A stretch of DNA of 64,000 nt from Sediminihaliea albiluteola (lineage in GTDB: Bacteria; Pseudomonadota; Gammaproteobacteria; Pseudomonadales; Halieaceae), in contig NZ_JACFXU010000013.1 of the NCBI RefSeq assembly GCF_014077625.1, forward strand, positions 744,001 to 808,000, in the 5' to 3' direction. This document shows, piece after piece, positions 43,948 to 51,318 of the stretch (within the stretch, counting starts at the first letter, position 1; the number at the start of each line of letters is the position of its first letter). A model generated the notes under the pieces. The model was not told where the DNA came from and did no database searches. It saw only the letters and a program-made list of their open reading frames with translations. Both the position numbers and the translations under genes were made by a program.

Positions 43948-45300
43948 TTATGCAAACAGTTGTTTGCTTCTCCAGCCTCCCCAACGGTAATAAGCAACGG
44001 AAAACAGGCTACTAATAAGGAAACTGATACCGATGCCTAGGGCAATCCCCGATTCGCCGTACAGTGAGATCATCCAATAGGCCAATGGGACGCGCAATAG
44101 CCATAGAGAAATGATATTCAGAGCGAGGATTTGAAACATTGCACCAGCCCCTCGCACCACCCCATTGAGGATGAAGTTTAAACCGATAAATGGGTAGAAC
44201 AACGCGATTGTGCGCAAGTACGAGACGCCAAATGCCACGCCCTCTTCGTCACTGATAAATAACTTCACTAGCGGCTCAGCCCAAATGAATAGCAACACGA
44301 CAAAAAATATCATGACCACCAGGTTGTAGATGATGCCGACCTTGGAAATCTGAGCTACCCGCGCCCACTTATTCGCGCCGATATTTTGTGCTGCCATGGC
44401 GTTTACCGCGGAACCTAAAGCGAGAGCGGGCAACAGGACAATATTGTCTAGGCGCTGCGCTGCACCAAAACCCGCGACCACATCCTCGCCAAAGCCGTTG
44501 ACCATCCAGAGAATGACCGCCATGCCGGCATAGATGACTATCATCTGTATGCCTGAGGGCACGCCTAGCTGCAAAATAGTGCGTATTTCAGAAAGCTTGG
44601 GCCATTGCAATCGGAATGCAGGCAGTCCGGCCCCTGGCCTCCCTGACAGGTAGAACAGGCTGTATATGAAGGCCATGGTCTGCGCCAAAATCATGGCCCA
44701 GGCTGCGCCGGCTAGGCCCAAGTTAAACCCAACAATAAATAGCGGATTAAGCACAGCCGTCAGTACGGTTGCCAACAACACGAAATACAAAGGCGTCCTG
44801 CTATCACCAAAAGCCCGTAGCAAACTGCCAATGAAATTATAGCCAGTGAGAAACAGGCTGCCGATGAACATGATCTGCAGGTATTGCTTAGCGGCAACGC
44901 TAATCGATGCCGGCGTATTGAGCAATGCCAGCAGCGCTTCGGTGAAAAAATAACCCGCCAGGCCAATGACCAGCGACAGCACAGTCAAAAGAATGGTAAA
45001 AGCGCTCAGGTAGGAGCTGATTTCTGCCTGATTATTGGCTCCCTTCAGTTGCGCAAATACTGTAAGGGTTGCGTTATTCACACCCATGATAAAGGCCAGC
45101 AGTACAACCATAATCGTGGTGGCCACTGTGACGGCTGCAAACGCAGCACTTCCCAAGAGGTTGCCGACCCACAGACCGGTGATAAGCAACAGGGAAGCCT
45201 GCAGTAGGTTGCTGAACAGAATTGGCAAGGAAAAATGGAGTAGCTTCCGAGGCACTGAGCCTTCAGTAAAGTCGCTTTTCACGATAGAAATTCTTCTCAA
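43948..45300 (-). CDS. MATE-family multidrug/organic-cation efflux pump
   Basis: Inner-membrane Na+- or H+-coupled exporter of 450 residues with about twelve helices in two six-helix halves (helices starting near LHFSLPILFSNLLQASLLLITGLWVGNLLGS and RTILQLGVPSGIQMIVIYAGMAVILWMVNGFGEDVVAGFGAAQRLD, in pieces). The start MRRISIVKSDFTEGS and the VPRKLLHFSLPILFSN motif fit the DinF/NorM-like branch. It is flanked on both sides by the A-B-C-D repeats, with the stop codon only about 28 bases from unit B3, so it sits in a variable segment. Confidence 0.9.
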   Translation of the reverse strand: MRRISIVKSDFTEGSVPRKLLHFSLPILFSNLLQASLLLITGLWVGNLLGSAAFAAVTVATTIMVVLLAFIMGVNNATLTVFAQLKGANNQAEISSYLSAFTILLTVLSLVIGLAGYFFTEALLALLNTPASISVAAKQYLQIMFIGSLFLTGYNFIGSLLRAFGDSRTPLYFVLLATVLTAVLNPLFIVGFNLGLAGAAWAMILAQTMAFIYSLFYLSGRPGAGLPAFRLQWPKLSEIRTILQLGVPSGIQMIVIYAGMAVILWMVNGFGEDVVAGFGAAQRLDNIVLLPALALGSAVNAMAAQNIGANKWARVAQISKVGIIYNLVVMIFFVVLLFIWAEPLVKLFISDEEGVAFGVSYLRTIALFYPFIGLNFILNGVVRGAGAMFQILALNIISLWLLRVPLAYWMISLYGESGIALGIGISFLISSLFSVAYYRWGGWRSKQLFA

Positions 45301-45380
45301 AACGGCCAGGCAGGCTTCTAAGCGCTGTTGTGGCTAGAGCTGTGTTGATATGGGCCACAGAGCTTAGCACTTCCAGTGAT

Positions 45381-45917
45381 GAGTAGTCAGCGAACAGTCG
45401 CAATGTCAGCTGCTTGTTTAACTTACTGACGAAGTGACCAAGCTGGGGAGCAGCGATTGAGAGCCGGTACTGACTGCGTTGCCAACATATCAGCTGGCTA
45501 TAGTGGTTCTTGGCTAGCTTAGGGGCGCCTGCGGGATGCTGGACCACTCCGCGACCCGCCCCACCGAATGAGCTTAAACTGTTTCCTTTGGGTTTCTTAC
45601 AGAGATTGTGGCGCCAGCGAGTGGCAAGATCACTTCGCGACATGCCGCAAGTACTTCCTTGTAGGCTCGGGCTCGACGTCCTGTCTCGCACGGTCGCTGT
45701 GTGGCCCTGTGCCACCCGCCGTCTTCAACTCACACTCAGAGTAATCTTTAGGCTTTGTTTTTACATTCCTTTGCTCAATTAAGCCGCCGTATTTGGATAT
45801 TAAGGTGTGGACGACGGTTTAGGCTGTAGGACCGTTGAGCGCATGGATGCGCGAACCGAGCCCCATGGATGGGTTCACGGCGTGTCCGTAAGCCTATGCC
45901 GTTGGCCGCGCCGCCAA
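45381..45917. repeat. repeat cluster, units D2-C2-B4-A3 (contiguous composite)
   Basis: The four units lie head to tail here: D2 45381-45535, C2 45522-45616, B4 about 45617-45725, a linker of about 75 bases (also found between B2 and A2), then A3 45802-45917. This appears to be the uninterrupted form of the composite. On the left side of the MATE gene the same order is broken between D and C by the toxin-antitoxin module. The interval 45301-46142 otherwise contains only the left attachment site and the integrase leader. Confidence 0.85.
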
Positions 45918-45953
45918 CAAGTGAGCTTGAAATAGAGGGTTGGGATAAAGCCG

Positions 45954-45970
45954 AATTGGCGGTGAGGGAG
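45954..45970. repeat. left attachment site of the integrated element
   Basis: The 17-mer AATTGGCGGTGAGGGAG is identical to 53259-53275, where it forms the last 14 bases of tRNA-Ser plus three flanking bases. The copies differ at both neighbouring bases, so the repeat is exactly 17 bp. The integrase gene starts 173 bases to the right. Confidence 0.9.
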
Positions 45971-46102
45971 TCCGCCAAAATAGCATCCAACAAGCCACAC
46001 TAAAAACCACAAAAACAAAGATTTACCATAGTATTATCAACCACTTATAACTACACTTAGTCCAGTTAGTGCTATTACCCTCTTTTGCCATTTACAACCA
46101 AA

Positions 46103-46126
46103 GTGGTGGACTGGGTGGTGGACTGG
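46103..46126. repeat. tandem 12-bp repeats near the left end, possible integrase arm sites
   Basis: GTGGTGGACTGG occurs twice in perfect tandem (46103-46114, 46115-46126), just before the integrase start. A degenerate tandem pair of the same 12-mer lies at the other end of the element (53188-53211). Matching repeats inside both ends are the usual layout of arm-type binding sites for a tyrosine integrase. Confidence 0.6.
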
Positions 46127-46142
46127 TGAGTTAGGCGGAGTA

Positions 46143-47378
46143 ATGTCTATGAGCAAACTAAGTGCAAAAGGAATAGAGAAACTAGGGGTGGGAACCCATA
46201 CCGATGGTGACGGCCTGCAGTTAGTTGTCAGTCCAACCGGAAACAAAAAGTGGGTTTTCAGGTACCAATTAAATAAACGTCGGCGGGAAATGGGGCTAGG
46301 CACTTATCCAACAATCAGCCTAAAGAAAGCCCGCATTGATGCAGCAACCCAGCGCGGGCTGATACTAGATGGCAAAGACCCATTAGATGAGCGAAACAAG
46401 GCCAAAAAACAAATCATCGAATCTGGCCAAAAAGAACAGGCCAAGGCATACACATTCAAGCAAGCTGCAGCTGAATACATAGCTGCCCATAGCCCAGGCT
46501 GGAAAAATGCCAAGCATACCCAGCAGTGGGAGAACACGCTAAAAACCTATGCAGAACCATTTATAGGCCGCTTACCTGTCAATGACATCACTACAGACCA
46601 CGTACTAAAAGCCTTACGCCCCATCTGGTATGAGAAGCCAGAAACAGCGTCAAGAGTAAGAAACAGAATAGAGCTAGTGCTAGATGCCGCAAAAGCCAGA
46701 GGCAAGCGGAAAGGTGAAAATCCCGCTCGGTGGCGCGGCCATTTAGACAAACTACTCCCTGCCCGCCTCGATGTACGGGCACGGAAGCACCACGCAGCCC
46801 TTCCCTACCTTGAATTGCCCGCTTTCATGGCAAAGGTGGCCGAGCATGAAGACCTGTCTTATAAAGCCGTACAGGTCACAATATTGGCCGCCCTTAGAAC
46901 CAGTGAGGCATTGTGCGCGACCTGGGATGAAATCGACTATGAAAACAAAGTGTGGACGATTCCAGCTGAAAGGATGAAGGCGAAAAAGGAGCATCGAGTA
47001 CCACTGTCTGAGCCATTAATTAAAGTCCTTAAGTCAATCCCAGTACACACAGACAATAATCACCTTTTTCCTGGCATGAAAAAAAATAGGCCGCTATCCA
47101 ATATGGCGATGCTGATGGCACTTCGCCGCATGGGGCGTGACGATCTGACGATGCACGGCTTTCGCTCTACCTTCCGAGACTGGGCTGGAGAATGTACGCC
47201 ACACCCTAGGGACGTATGTGAGCAGGCCTTAGCTCACAGCCTGGGCAACTCAGTAGAGGCAGCATACCGCCGAGGTGATCTGTTCGAGAAGCGCCGCGCA
47301 TTAATGAATGACTGGGCGCAATACGCCACAGCAGCACCGAGTGAAAAAGTGGTGAATATTAGGGGGCGCCGCGCATGA
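46143..47378 (+). CDS. P4-type tyrosine integrase
   Basis: Site-specific recombinase of 411 residues. The N-terminal DUF4102 arm-binding domain (LSAKGIEKLGVGTHTDGDGLQLVVSPTGNKKWVFRYQLNKRRREMGLGTYPTISLKKAR, in pieces) is followed by a core-binding domain and the catalytic domain: first Arg in AALRTSEALCATWDEID, HGFRSTFRDWAGE (H338, R341), HSLGNS and the nucleophile in EAAYRRGDLF (Y375). All catalytic residues are present. ATG 46149 is an alternative start. It overlaps the next gene by four bases. It is at the end of the element away from the tRNA gene. Confidence 0.95.
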   Translation: MSMSKLSAKGIEKLGVGTHTDGDGLQLVVSPTGNKKWVFRYQLNKRRREMGLGTYPTISLKKARIDAATQRGLILDGKDPLDERNKAKKQIIESGQKEQAKAYTFKQAAAEYIAAHSPGWKNAKHTQQWENTLKTYAEPFIGRLPVNDITTDHVLKALRPIWYEKPETASRVRNRIELVLDAAKARGKRKGENPARWRGHLDKLLPARLDVRARKHHAALPYLELPAFMAKVAEHEDLSYKAVQVTILAALRTSEALCATWDEIDYENKVWTIPAERMKAKKEHRVPLSEPLIKVLKSIPVHTDNNHLFPGMKKNRPLSNMAMLMALRRMGRDDLTMHGFRSTFRDWAGECTPHPRDVCEQALAHSLGNSVEAAYRRGDLFEKRRALMNDWAQYATAAPSEKVVNIRGRRA

Positions 47379-48022
47379 TTGACCGCCAAAGTATTCACGA
47401 TTCGGTTTATACAGCGGTTTCGCTGACGCTTAAAGCTTCACGAGATATGGCTAAACACCCTGAATTAGATAACTTTGCTAAGTCCGTAGCAAACGACATA
47501 CATAAGCGATTTAACCCAAGTGACGATGTAGCCCAGCTTTTAGAAAGTGCTGCCCCTGACGGCTCAAGGCAGCGCACCAGTGCAGCGCATACAGCAGTGT
47601 CCGGCTTATCCCGCATCCTCGAAAACATGGGCGTGAATGAACGAAGAGCGCTGATCCCCCCTACCCCCAAACTACAAGAGCTTTTAGGTTTGGATGATGA
47701 ATGCCATGTCGCAAATTATCATGCCGCCATAGATGAATGGATACAGCTTACCTTTGCGATCAGCGAGGCAATGGGCGAGCGAGCCGAAAGAAAGCCGAAC
47801 AAGAATACAATAACGGTTCAATTCGAGCCCCTTGTCGAGCTAATGGCATGGCGCTGGACAAAGTGCTTTAACAAGATCCCTAGCGGCGCTGAAAACTCAG
47901 TATTCAACAACGTGATACAGGCAATCCTTTCCGCCGCGCCTTTTGATAAAACCATAACGCCTAGCTCTGTGAAAGCAATCCTAAAACGAATCGACTTACC
48001 CACACTGAAAACTAGGGGGTAA
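47375..48022 (+). CDS. unknown protein translationally coupled to the integrase
   Basis: A 215-residue, mainly helical, soluble protein with no domain I recognise. Its ATG overlaps the integrase stop (ATGA), so the two are coupled. Notable segments are AAPDGSRQRTSAAHTAVSGLSRILENMGVNERRALIPPTPKLQELLGL (in pieces) and MAWRWTKCFNKIPSGAENSVFNNVIQAIL. A role in excision, integration control or immunity is possible from position only. The 106 bases that follow contain TATATT at 48076-48081, a possible -10 for the alpA gene. Confidence 0.65.
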   Translation: MIDRQSIHDSVYTAVSLTLKASRDMAKHPELDNFAKSVANDIHKRFNPSDDVAQLLESAAPDGSRQRTSAAHTAVSGLSRILENMGVNERRALIPPTPKLQELLGLDDECHVANYHAAIDEWIQLTFAISEAMGERAERKPNKNTITVQFEPLVELMAWRWTKCFNKIPSGAENSVFNNVIQAILSAAPFDKTITPSSVKAILKRIDLPTLKTRG

Positions 48023-48128
48023 AAAAGCGGGCAGCGAAGAATTTTCTTTTACCCCATACGTAAAAATTTATTGCATATATTAGAACCCTCATCCAGAACG
48101 AGCCATAGAGCCACAAGGGAGAGCGGTT

Positions 48129-48335
48129 ATGTCTAACAGCCAAAATATGCAAATTCGGCGCATCATGCGCTTGCCAGAAGTCATGGCAGTCACCGGCTAC
48201 AAACGTAGCTCTATTTATAACTTCATGCAGGAAGACACCTTCCCAAAATGCTACCGCATAGGAAAAAGAGCGGTCGGCTGGGACAGTGTGGAAGTAGAAA
48301 GGTGGGTAAAGACCAAGCTTCGTAGGGGTGCTTAA
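48129..48335 (+). CDS. AlpA-family DNA-binding regulator
   Basis: A 68-residue excisionase-like winged helix protein: RIMRLPEVMAVTGYKRSSIYNFMQEDTFPKCYRIGKRAVGWDSVEVERWVKTK (in pieces). The pattern RLPEVxxxTGxxRSSIYxxxxxGxFPxxxxIGxRAVGWxxxEVExW is diagnostic. AlpA proteins activate satellite integrase or early genes in P4 and related islands. AGGGAGAG lies six bases before the ATG, and a probable promoter lies in the 106-base gap upstream. No repressor gene is visible, so AlpA is the likely master switch. Confidence 0.92.
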   Translation: MSNSQNMQIRRIMRLPEVMAVTGYKRSSIYNFMQEDTFPKCYRIGKRAVGWDSVEVERWVKTKLRRGA

Positions 48336-48336
48336 A

Positions 48337-48570
48337 ATGAGCCTACGTCAAGCAATCAATAATAAATGCCGTGAGTGCATTTATGACCCCAACGCCGACG
48401 GCAACTGGAGGCAGCAAACAAGCGCCTGCACAGCCCCTGCATGCCCTCTCTTTAAAGTCAGGCCCCGTAGTAGTACCCGACCACAGGAAAGCGATAATTC
48501 AATCGAAAAAACGCCCGAATTGGTCCCGCAATCGAAGGTGCTAGCAGAGTATCAGGTACCACTCTTTTGA
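48337..48570 (+). CDS. small cysteine-motif phage-type protein
   Basis: A 77-residue protein starting at ATG 48337 just behind the alpA stop. CRECIYDPNADGNWRQQTSACTAPACPLFKVRP (in pieces) carries CxxC and CxxxxCPLF, a zinc-binding pattern common in small phage and island proteins of the same neighbourhood. The second half is polar and probably disordered. Function unknown. Its stop codon lies inside the first of three tandem 12-bp repeats. Confidence 0.7.
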   Translation: MSLRQAINNKCRECIYDPNADGNWRQQTSACTAPACPLFKVRPRSSTRPQESDNSIEKTPELVPQSKVLAEYQVPLF

Positions 48571-48601
48571 GCCCGTGTTTGAGCCCGTGTTTGAGCCCGT
48601 G
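48566..48601. repeat. three perfect tandem copies of a 12-bp repeat
   Basis: TTTGAGCCCGTG repeated at 48566-48577, 48578-48589 and 48590-48601. It starts inside the stop codon of the preceding gene and lies in an otherwise non-coding gap of 82 bases. It could be an iteron-like or regulator-binding array, or simply replication slippage. Confidence 0.8.
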
Positions 48602-48652
48602 CGCGGACACTAAAAACAGGGCGCTTCCAGCATTCATTGAGGGCAAGACACC

Positions 48653-48778
48653 ATGAGCGTAAGCATCGTCGATAAAGAAACACTTTCAAAGATTCGCAGC
48701 AAAGCCTGGACTGTTGCCGATGACGTAGAGCCCTGGGAGTTAGCGGACGCCGCCCGAGCACTTTGTGAGAAGCCATAA
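48653..48778 (+). CDS. 41-residue small protein
   Basis: ATG 48653 to TAA 48778 encodes MSVSIVDKETLSKIRSKAWT... and ends ELADAARALCEKP. A weak GAGGGC site precedes it by ten bases. It is acidic and probably helical. Codon use fits the element, and the interval would otherwise be non-coding, so it is plausible but unproven. Confidence 0.45.
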   Translation: MSVSIVDKETLSKIRSKAWTVADDVEPWELADAARALCEKP

Positions 48779-48843
48779 AAAAAGCCCGACCAGTGTTCGA
48801 GCACTGCCGAGCTTTAAGTTTGTCACCTGAGGGGGTAACAAAG

Positions 48844-49140
48844 ATGATTTTACATCATAACAAAGAAAGTACCGAAGCTGTTAGTCAGGCCATGCGCGAA
48901 ACAGGCTCCACACAAGCGCACAGGCTTGTTTCTTATCTGCTTGTTAATGGCGTAGCAATAACTCATGACATTGCAAGAGATTGCGCCATAGGAAATATAA
49001 GCTGCGCCGCTTCCTACATCAGGCCCGCACTTCAAAAGCGAGGCTATACCATTCTGGCCACCCGCCCAGAGAAACCAATACTCAACCGTTTCGGTGAGAC
49101 CTCACAAATTCATGAGTGGCGGCTCATCAGGTTGCGCTAA
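48844..49140 (+). CDS. winged-helix-like small phage protein
   Basis: A 98-residue protein starting at ATG 48844 after a GAGGGGG ribosome site; the frame extends upstream to 48793 but without one. STQAHRLVSYLLVNGVAITHDIARDCAIGNISCAASYIRPALQKRGYTILATRPEKPILNRFGETSQIHEWRLI (in pieces) has the helix-turn-helix-wing pattern seen in small phage helix-turn-helix proteins. It may bind DNA. It overlaps the next gene by one base (TAATG). Confidence 0.65.
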   Translation: MILHHNKESTEAVSQAMRETGSTQAHRLVSYLLVNGVAITHDIARDCAIGNISCAASYIRPALQKRGYTILATRPEKPILNRFGETSQIHEWRLIRLR

Positions 49141-49544
49141 TGGCAAAGGCAAACAGCAAGGGAATGCTACCTAATGGCAGAAAAAAGAGCGGACCGCAGT
49201 TTACCCGCGCTTTACATGCCATTACAGACCATCCCGATTACATAGCCATGTCAAAGCAGTCAAGGGCGTTTCTGTGGGACTTGTCGAGGCAATACAACGG
49301 CTTCAATAACGGCAATTTAGCGGCCTGCCTAGGCGTTATGGGAAAGCTTGGGTGGACTAAGTGGGAATTAATGCGGGCCAGAAAAGAAGCTGAAAGCCTA
49401 GGGTGGATTGAAGTGACCCGCTACCCCTCTGCAAAGCGAGATCCTGTGCTGTATCGCCTCACATGGCTAAAGACTGATAAGTGGGACGGCAAGCCCAAAC
49501 TTGATGTAGGTGCACACGCACAGCGTGTCAGGAGTTTGAAGTGA
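49140..49544 (+). CDS. winged-helix protein, possible replication initiator
   Basis: A 134-residue basic protein. HPDYIAMSKQSRAFLWDLSRQYNGFNNGNLAACLGVMGKLGWTKWELMRARKEAESLGWIEVTRY (in pieces) resembles the winged-helix domains of phage and plasmid replication proteins, with the NGFNNGNL turn characteristic of that group. No primase or helicase motif is present. Start at ATG 49140 overlaps the previous stop by one base. A set of GGTGCACA repeats lies at the end of this gene and just beyond it, which could be its binding site. Confidence 0.6.
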   Translation: MAKANSKGMLPNGRKKSGPQFTRALHAITDHPDYIAMSKQSRAFLWDLSRQYNGFNNGNLAACLGVMGKLGWTKWELMRARKEAESLGWIEVTRYPSAKRDPVLYRLTWLKTDKWDGKPKLDVGAHAQRVRSLK

Positions 49545-49664
49545 ATTCGATTTTCTATGGTGCACAGAAACACCTTAAACCCGCTTTGAGGTGGCTGTGT
49601 GCACCTCATAACACTGTAAAAGTACTGTTTTATACCCTCTGTGGTGCACAGAAACACCTTAAAC
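49509..49664. repeat. GGTGCACA repeats and nested dyads, candidate replication origin or operator
   Basis: GGTGCACA occurs at 49509-49516, 49559-49566 and 49643-49650, and inverted at 49598-49605. A 23-base stretch is repeated exactly at 49558-49580 and 49642-49664. In the first copy GGTGCACA and TGTGCACC (49559-49566 with 49598-49605) enclose a second pair CACCT/AGGTG, giving a two-level hairpin; the second copy has a weaker version. This is more structure than a coding sequence needs. Confidence 0.7.
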
Positions 49665-49774
49665 ACCCTTTTTTCATGTTTCTGAGGTGGCTACACCTAC
49701 CCCCTCTATACATATCTACCATAGGTAGTTTCAGCTCAAAGCCTTTAACTGCTCTAAAGGGTGGGCTGTCATGA
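49541..49774 (+). CDS. doubtful 77-residue frame over the repeat region
   Basis: GTG 49541 overlaps the stop of the preceding gene (GTGA), and the stop overlaps the next start (ATGA), which favours a real gene. Against this, the protein is unusual: it is aromatic and basic and contains an internal repeat (GAQKHLK twice, ALRWL/FLRWL) that merely reflects the DNA repeats. It may be a spurious frame over a structured DNA region. Confidence 0.3.
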   Translation: MNSIFYGAQKHLKPALRWLCAPHNTVKVLFYTLCGAQKHLKHPFFMFLRWLHLPPLYISTIGSFSSKPLTALKGGLS

Positions 49775-50025
49775 ACTGTTTAAACCTAGCTTTTGGCCAG
49801 AGAAAAGTTTGTGACGGTATCTACTACGGCAGGCATTTTGCTGTGAAGTCTATTTTCTGCATACAGGACAAACGGCAAACACTGGAGTGGGAAGTTACCT
49901 TGCTGGGGGCAGGCTTTAAGTCAGCTGGATATAAGTATCTTGGCAAAGGTGGGCCATCTACTCCGCTGACAAATAAACCTGGTCATTCCAACCAGCTTTT
50001 AAAAATGAACAGGCCTGCAAGCTAA
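49771..50025 (+). CDS. small unknown protein, paralogue of the next gene
   Basis: An 84-residue protein. Its middle, CDGIYYGRHFAVKSIFCIQDKRQTLEWEVTLLGAGFKSAGYKYLGKGG (in pieces), aligns with the next protein (SSGVFFNRHYAEQAAVML...WLVVVLPHGLKPEGYKHLGEHG). The shared pattern is G(V/I)(Y/F)(Y/F)xRHxA at the start and GYKxLG at the end. No known domain is recognised. Tandem duplication inside the element is the best explanation. Confidence 0.55.
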   Translation: MNCLNLAFGQRKVCDGIYYGRHFAVKSIFCIQDKRQTLEWEVTLLGAGFKSAGYKYLGKGGPSTPLTNKPGHSNQLLKMNRPAS

Positions 50026-50038
50026 TGAGGACGTAAAA

Positions 50039-50290
50039 GTGATTCGATTAGCTTTAGTTTGTGATCTGCACAGCATTTCTAGCGGTGTGTTTTTCAATCG
50101 CCACTATGCGGAGCAAGCGGCAGTGATGTTAGAAGGTGAATTTCCTGGCACCACTTGGCTAGTCGTGGTGCTACCGCACGGCCTAAAGCCAGAGGGATAT
50201 AAGCACCTTGGTGAACATGGTGCACGCCGGAAACTGAAAAGAATAACCACTAACGACAAAGAGCAAGGCAAAACACTGAGGGGGCAATAA
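50039..50290 (+). CDS. small unknown protein, paralogue of the preceding gene
   Basis: An 83-residue protein starting at GTG 50039. It shares the GVFFNRHYA and GYKHLGEHG motifs with the protein encoded just upstream and has a basic C-terminal tail (RRKLKRITTNDKEQGK). The stop overlaps the next start by one base (ATAATG). Function unknown. Confidence 0.55.
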   Translation: MIRLALVCDLHSISSGVFFNRHYAEQAAVMLEGEFPGTTWLVVVLPHGLKPEGYKHLGEHGARRKLKRITTNDKEQGKTLRGQ

Positions 50291-50520
50291 TGACTACTAC
50301 AGCGGAACGTATGAGAAAACTACGAGAACGAAGAGCTGAGGGTATACGCGTTTTACAGGTTGAGGTGGGCATAGAGACAGCAGAAATGCTGATAGAGACA
50401 GATTATTTGTCAGTCGATCAGGCGCACGACTATGTGCAAGTGTCTAGGGCGCTGGCTAGGTTTATCGAGGACGCCACTGAGAGTGTGACGAGTCACAGCA
50501 TCACACTGGATGCGTGGTAA
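50290..50520 (+). CDS. small helical phage-type protein
   Basis: A 76-residue protein. The N terminus TTAERMRKLRERRAEGIRVLQVEVGIETAEMLIE is a common opening in small phage and satellite proteins and may form a ribbon-helix-helix-like element; the rest is an acidic helix (DQAHDYVQVSRALARFIED). It could bind DNA as a dimer, but this is only suggested by the pattern. Confidence 0.55.
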   Translation: MTTTAERMRKLRERRAEGIRVLQVEVGIETAEMLIETDYLSVDQAHDYVQVSRALARFIEDATESVTSHSITLDAW

Positions 50521-50758
50521 TTTAAAAAACATGAAGAATTGTCATAACACAGACATTGAAGGCCAGACAGTTGCTGAACTACTGACTTTTATCCAGAGCC
50601 ATTTTCTCGAGTCACCGGTAGGAGCTGTGGTCGGTGCCCTGATGAGAACGAGTTTCGCACTTGTCGTTGAAGCGCTAGGGGAAGACCTAGGCCAGAAAAC
50701 TGCCCGCCGTGCCTTAGAAAACATTATTTCCCAACAGAAGCGAAGGAAGCTGCAGTGA
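50510..50758 (+). CDS. small unknown protein
   Basis: An 82-residue protein (75 residues if the second ATG at 50531 is used; neither start has a good ribosome site). EGQTVAELLTFIQSHFLESPVGAVVGALMRTSFALVVEALGEDLGQKTARRALENI (in pieces) is helical and partly hydrophobic, with a basic tail. It overlaps both neighbours by a few bases, which supports expression from the polycistronic mRNA. Confidence 0.5.
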   Translation: MRGNLKNMKNCHNTDIEGQTVAELLTFIQSHFLESPVGAVVGALMRTSFALVVEALGEDLGQKTARRALENIISQQKRRKLQ

Positions 50759-51315
50759 TCAAGAAACTTAAATCTCTTACCCAACGTGCCGCCCAGGCAA
50801 TTAAAAACGATACGCCATCGGCAGAGCTCACTGAGATAAAGCGGGAAGTTGGTGAGCGTATACACCAGGTTGAAGTCGAGTTGAAAACAAAAGAACAAGA
50901 GATTGAAGCCGCTATGATTGATGGTGACTTGGATGGCCTGCGCGCCATTCGCCATCAAGAGGCTGAGCTTAAAGACGAAGACAAGGTGCTGCACCGCCAA
51001 AACAGTGACCTTCACCGTGCTATTAGAAATGCCGAGGGTGAGGAGGCAATGAAATCGGCTGAGAAGCTTCGCAAGGAGCTAGGCAAGGCACTAGACCAGG
51101 CTGAAAAAGCTCAGGCCATATTGCAACAAGCACAGGCATCGGCCCGCGAGGTAGCCAAGGCACGTGAAACTGCGGCTTATATTGGGGAGTCTCTTTTGTT
51201 CGATTCAGCCACTATCAGAAGCCTTGCCGAACTGGCCTTTAAACATGACACCGAGCAAAAGCAGATCATGATTGATTTAGGTATTCGAGACGCCATGATC
51301 GCAGAAAGAGGTTAA
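50755..51315 (+). CDS. coiled-coil protein upstream of the prohead protease
   Basis: A 186-residue protein starting at GTG 50755 (four-base overlap with the previous gene). Residues about 20-150 are almost entirely charged heptad-type helix (ELTEIKREVGERIHQVEVELKTKEQEIEAAM, then AEKLRKELGKALDQAEKAQAILQQAQASAREV). No enzyme motif is present. Its position directly ahead of the head-maturation genes makes a scaffold-like or capsid-interacting role a reasonable guess, not a demonstrated one. Confidence 0.6.
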   Translation: MIKKLKSLTQRAAQAIKNDTPSAELTEIKREVGERIHQVEVELKTKEQEIEAAMIDGDLDGLRAIRHQEAELKDEDKVLHRQNSDLHRAIRNAEGEEAMKSAEKLRKELGKALDQAEKAQAILQQAQASAREVAKARETAAYIGESLLFDSATIRSLAELAFKHDTEQKQIMIDLGIRDAMIAERG

Positions 51316-51318
51316 GCC

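Noticed and set aside
42903-44040. Several overlapping frames of 80-120 codons (for example 43365-43625 and 43678-44040)
   Set aside because: They translate the repeat units B and A in different frames, share the same peptides and have no ribosome sites; the DNA repeat explains them.
45263-45782. Frames at 45263-45715 and 45510-45782
   Set aside because: They cross repeat units C2 and B4 and repeat the same peptides as the left cluster.
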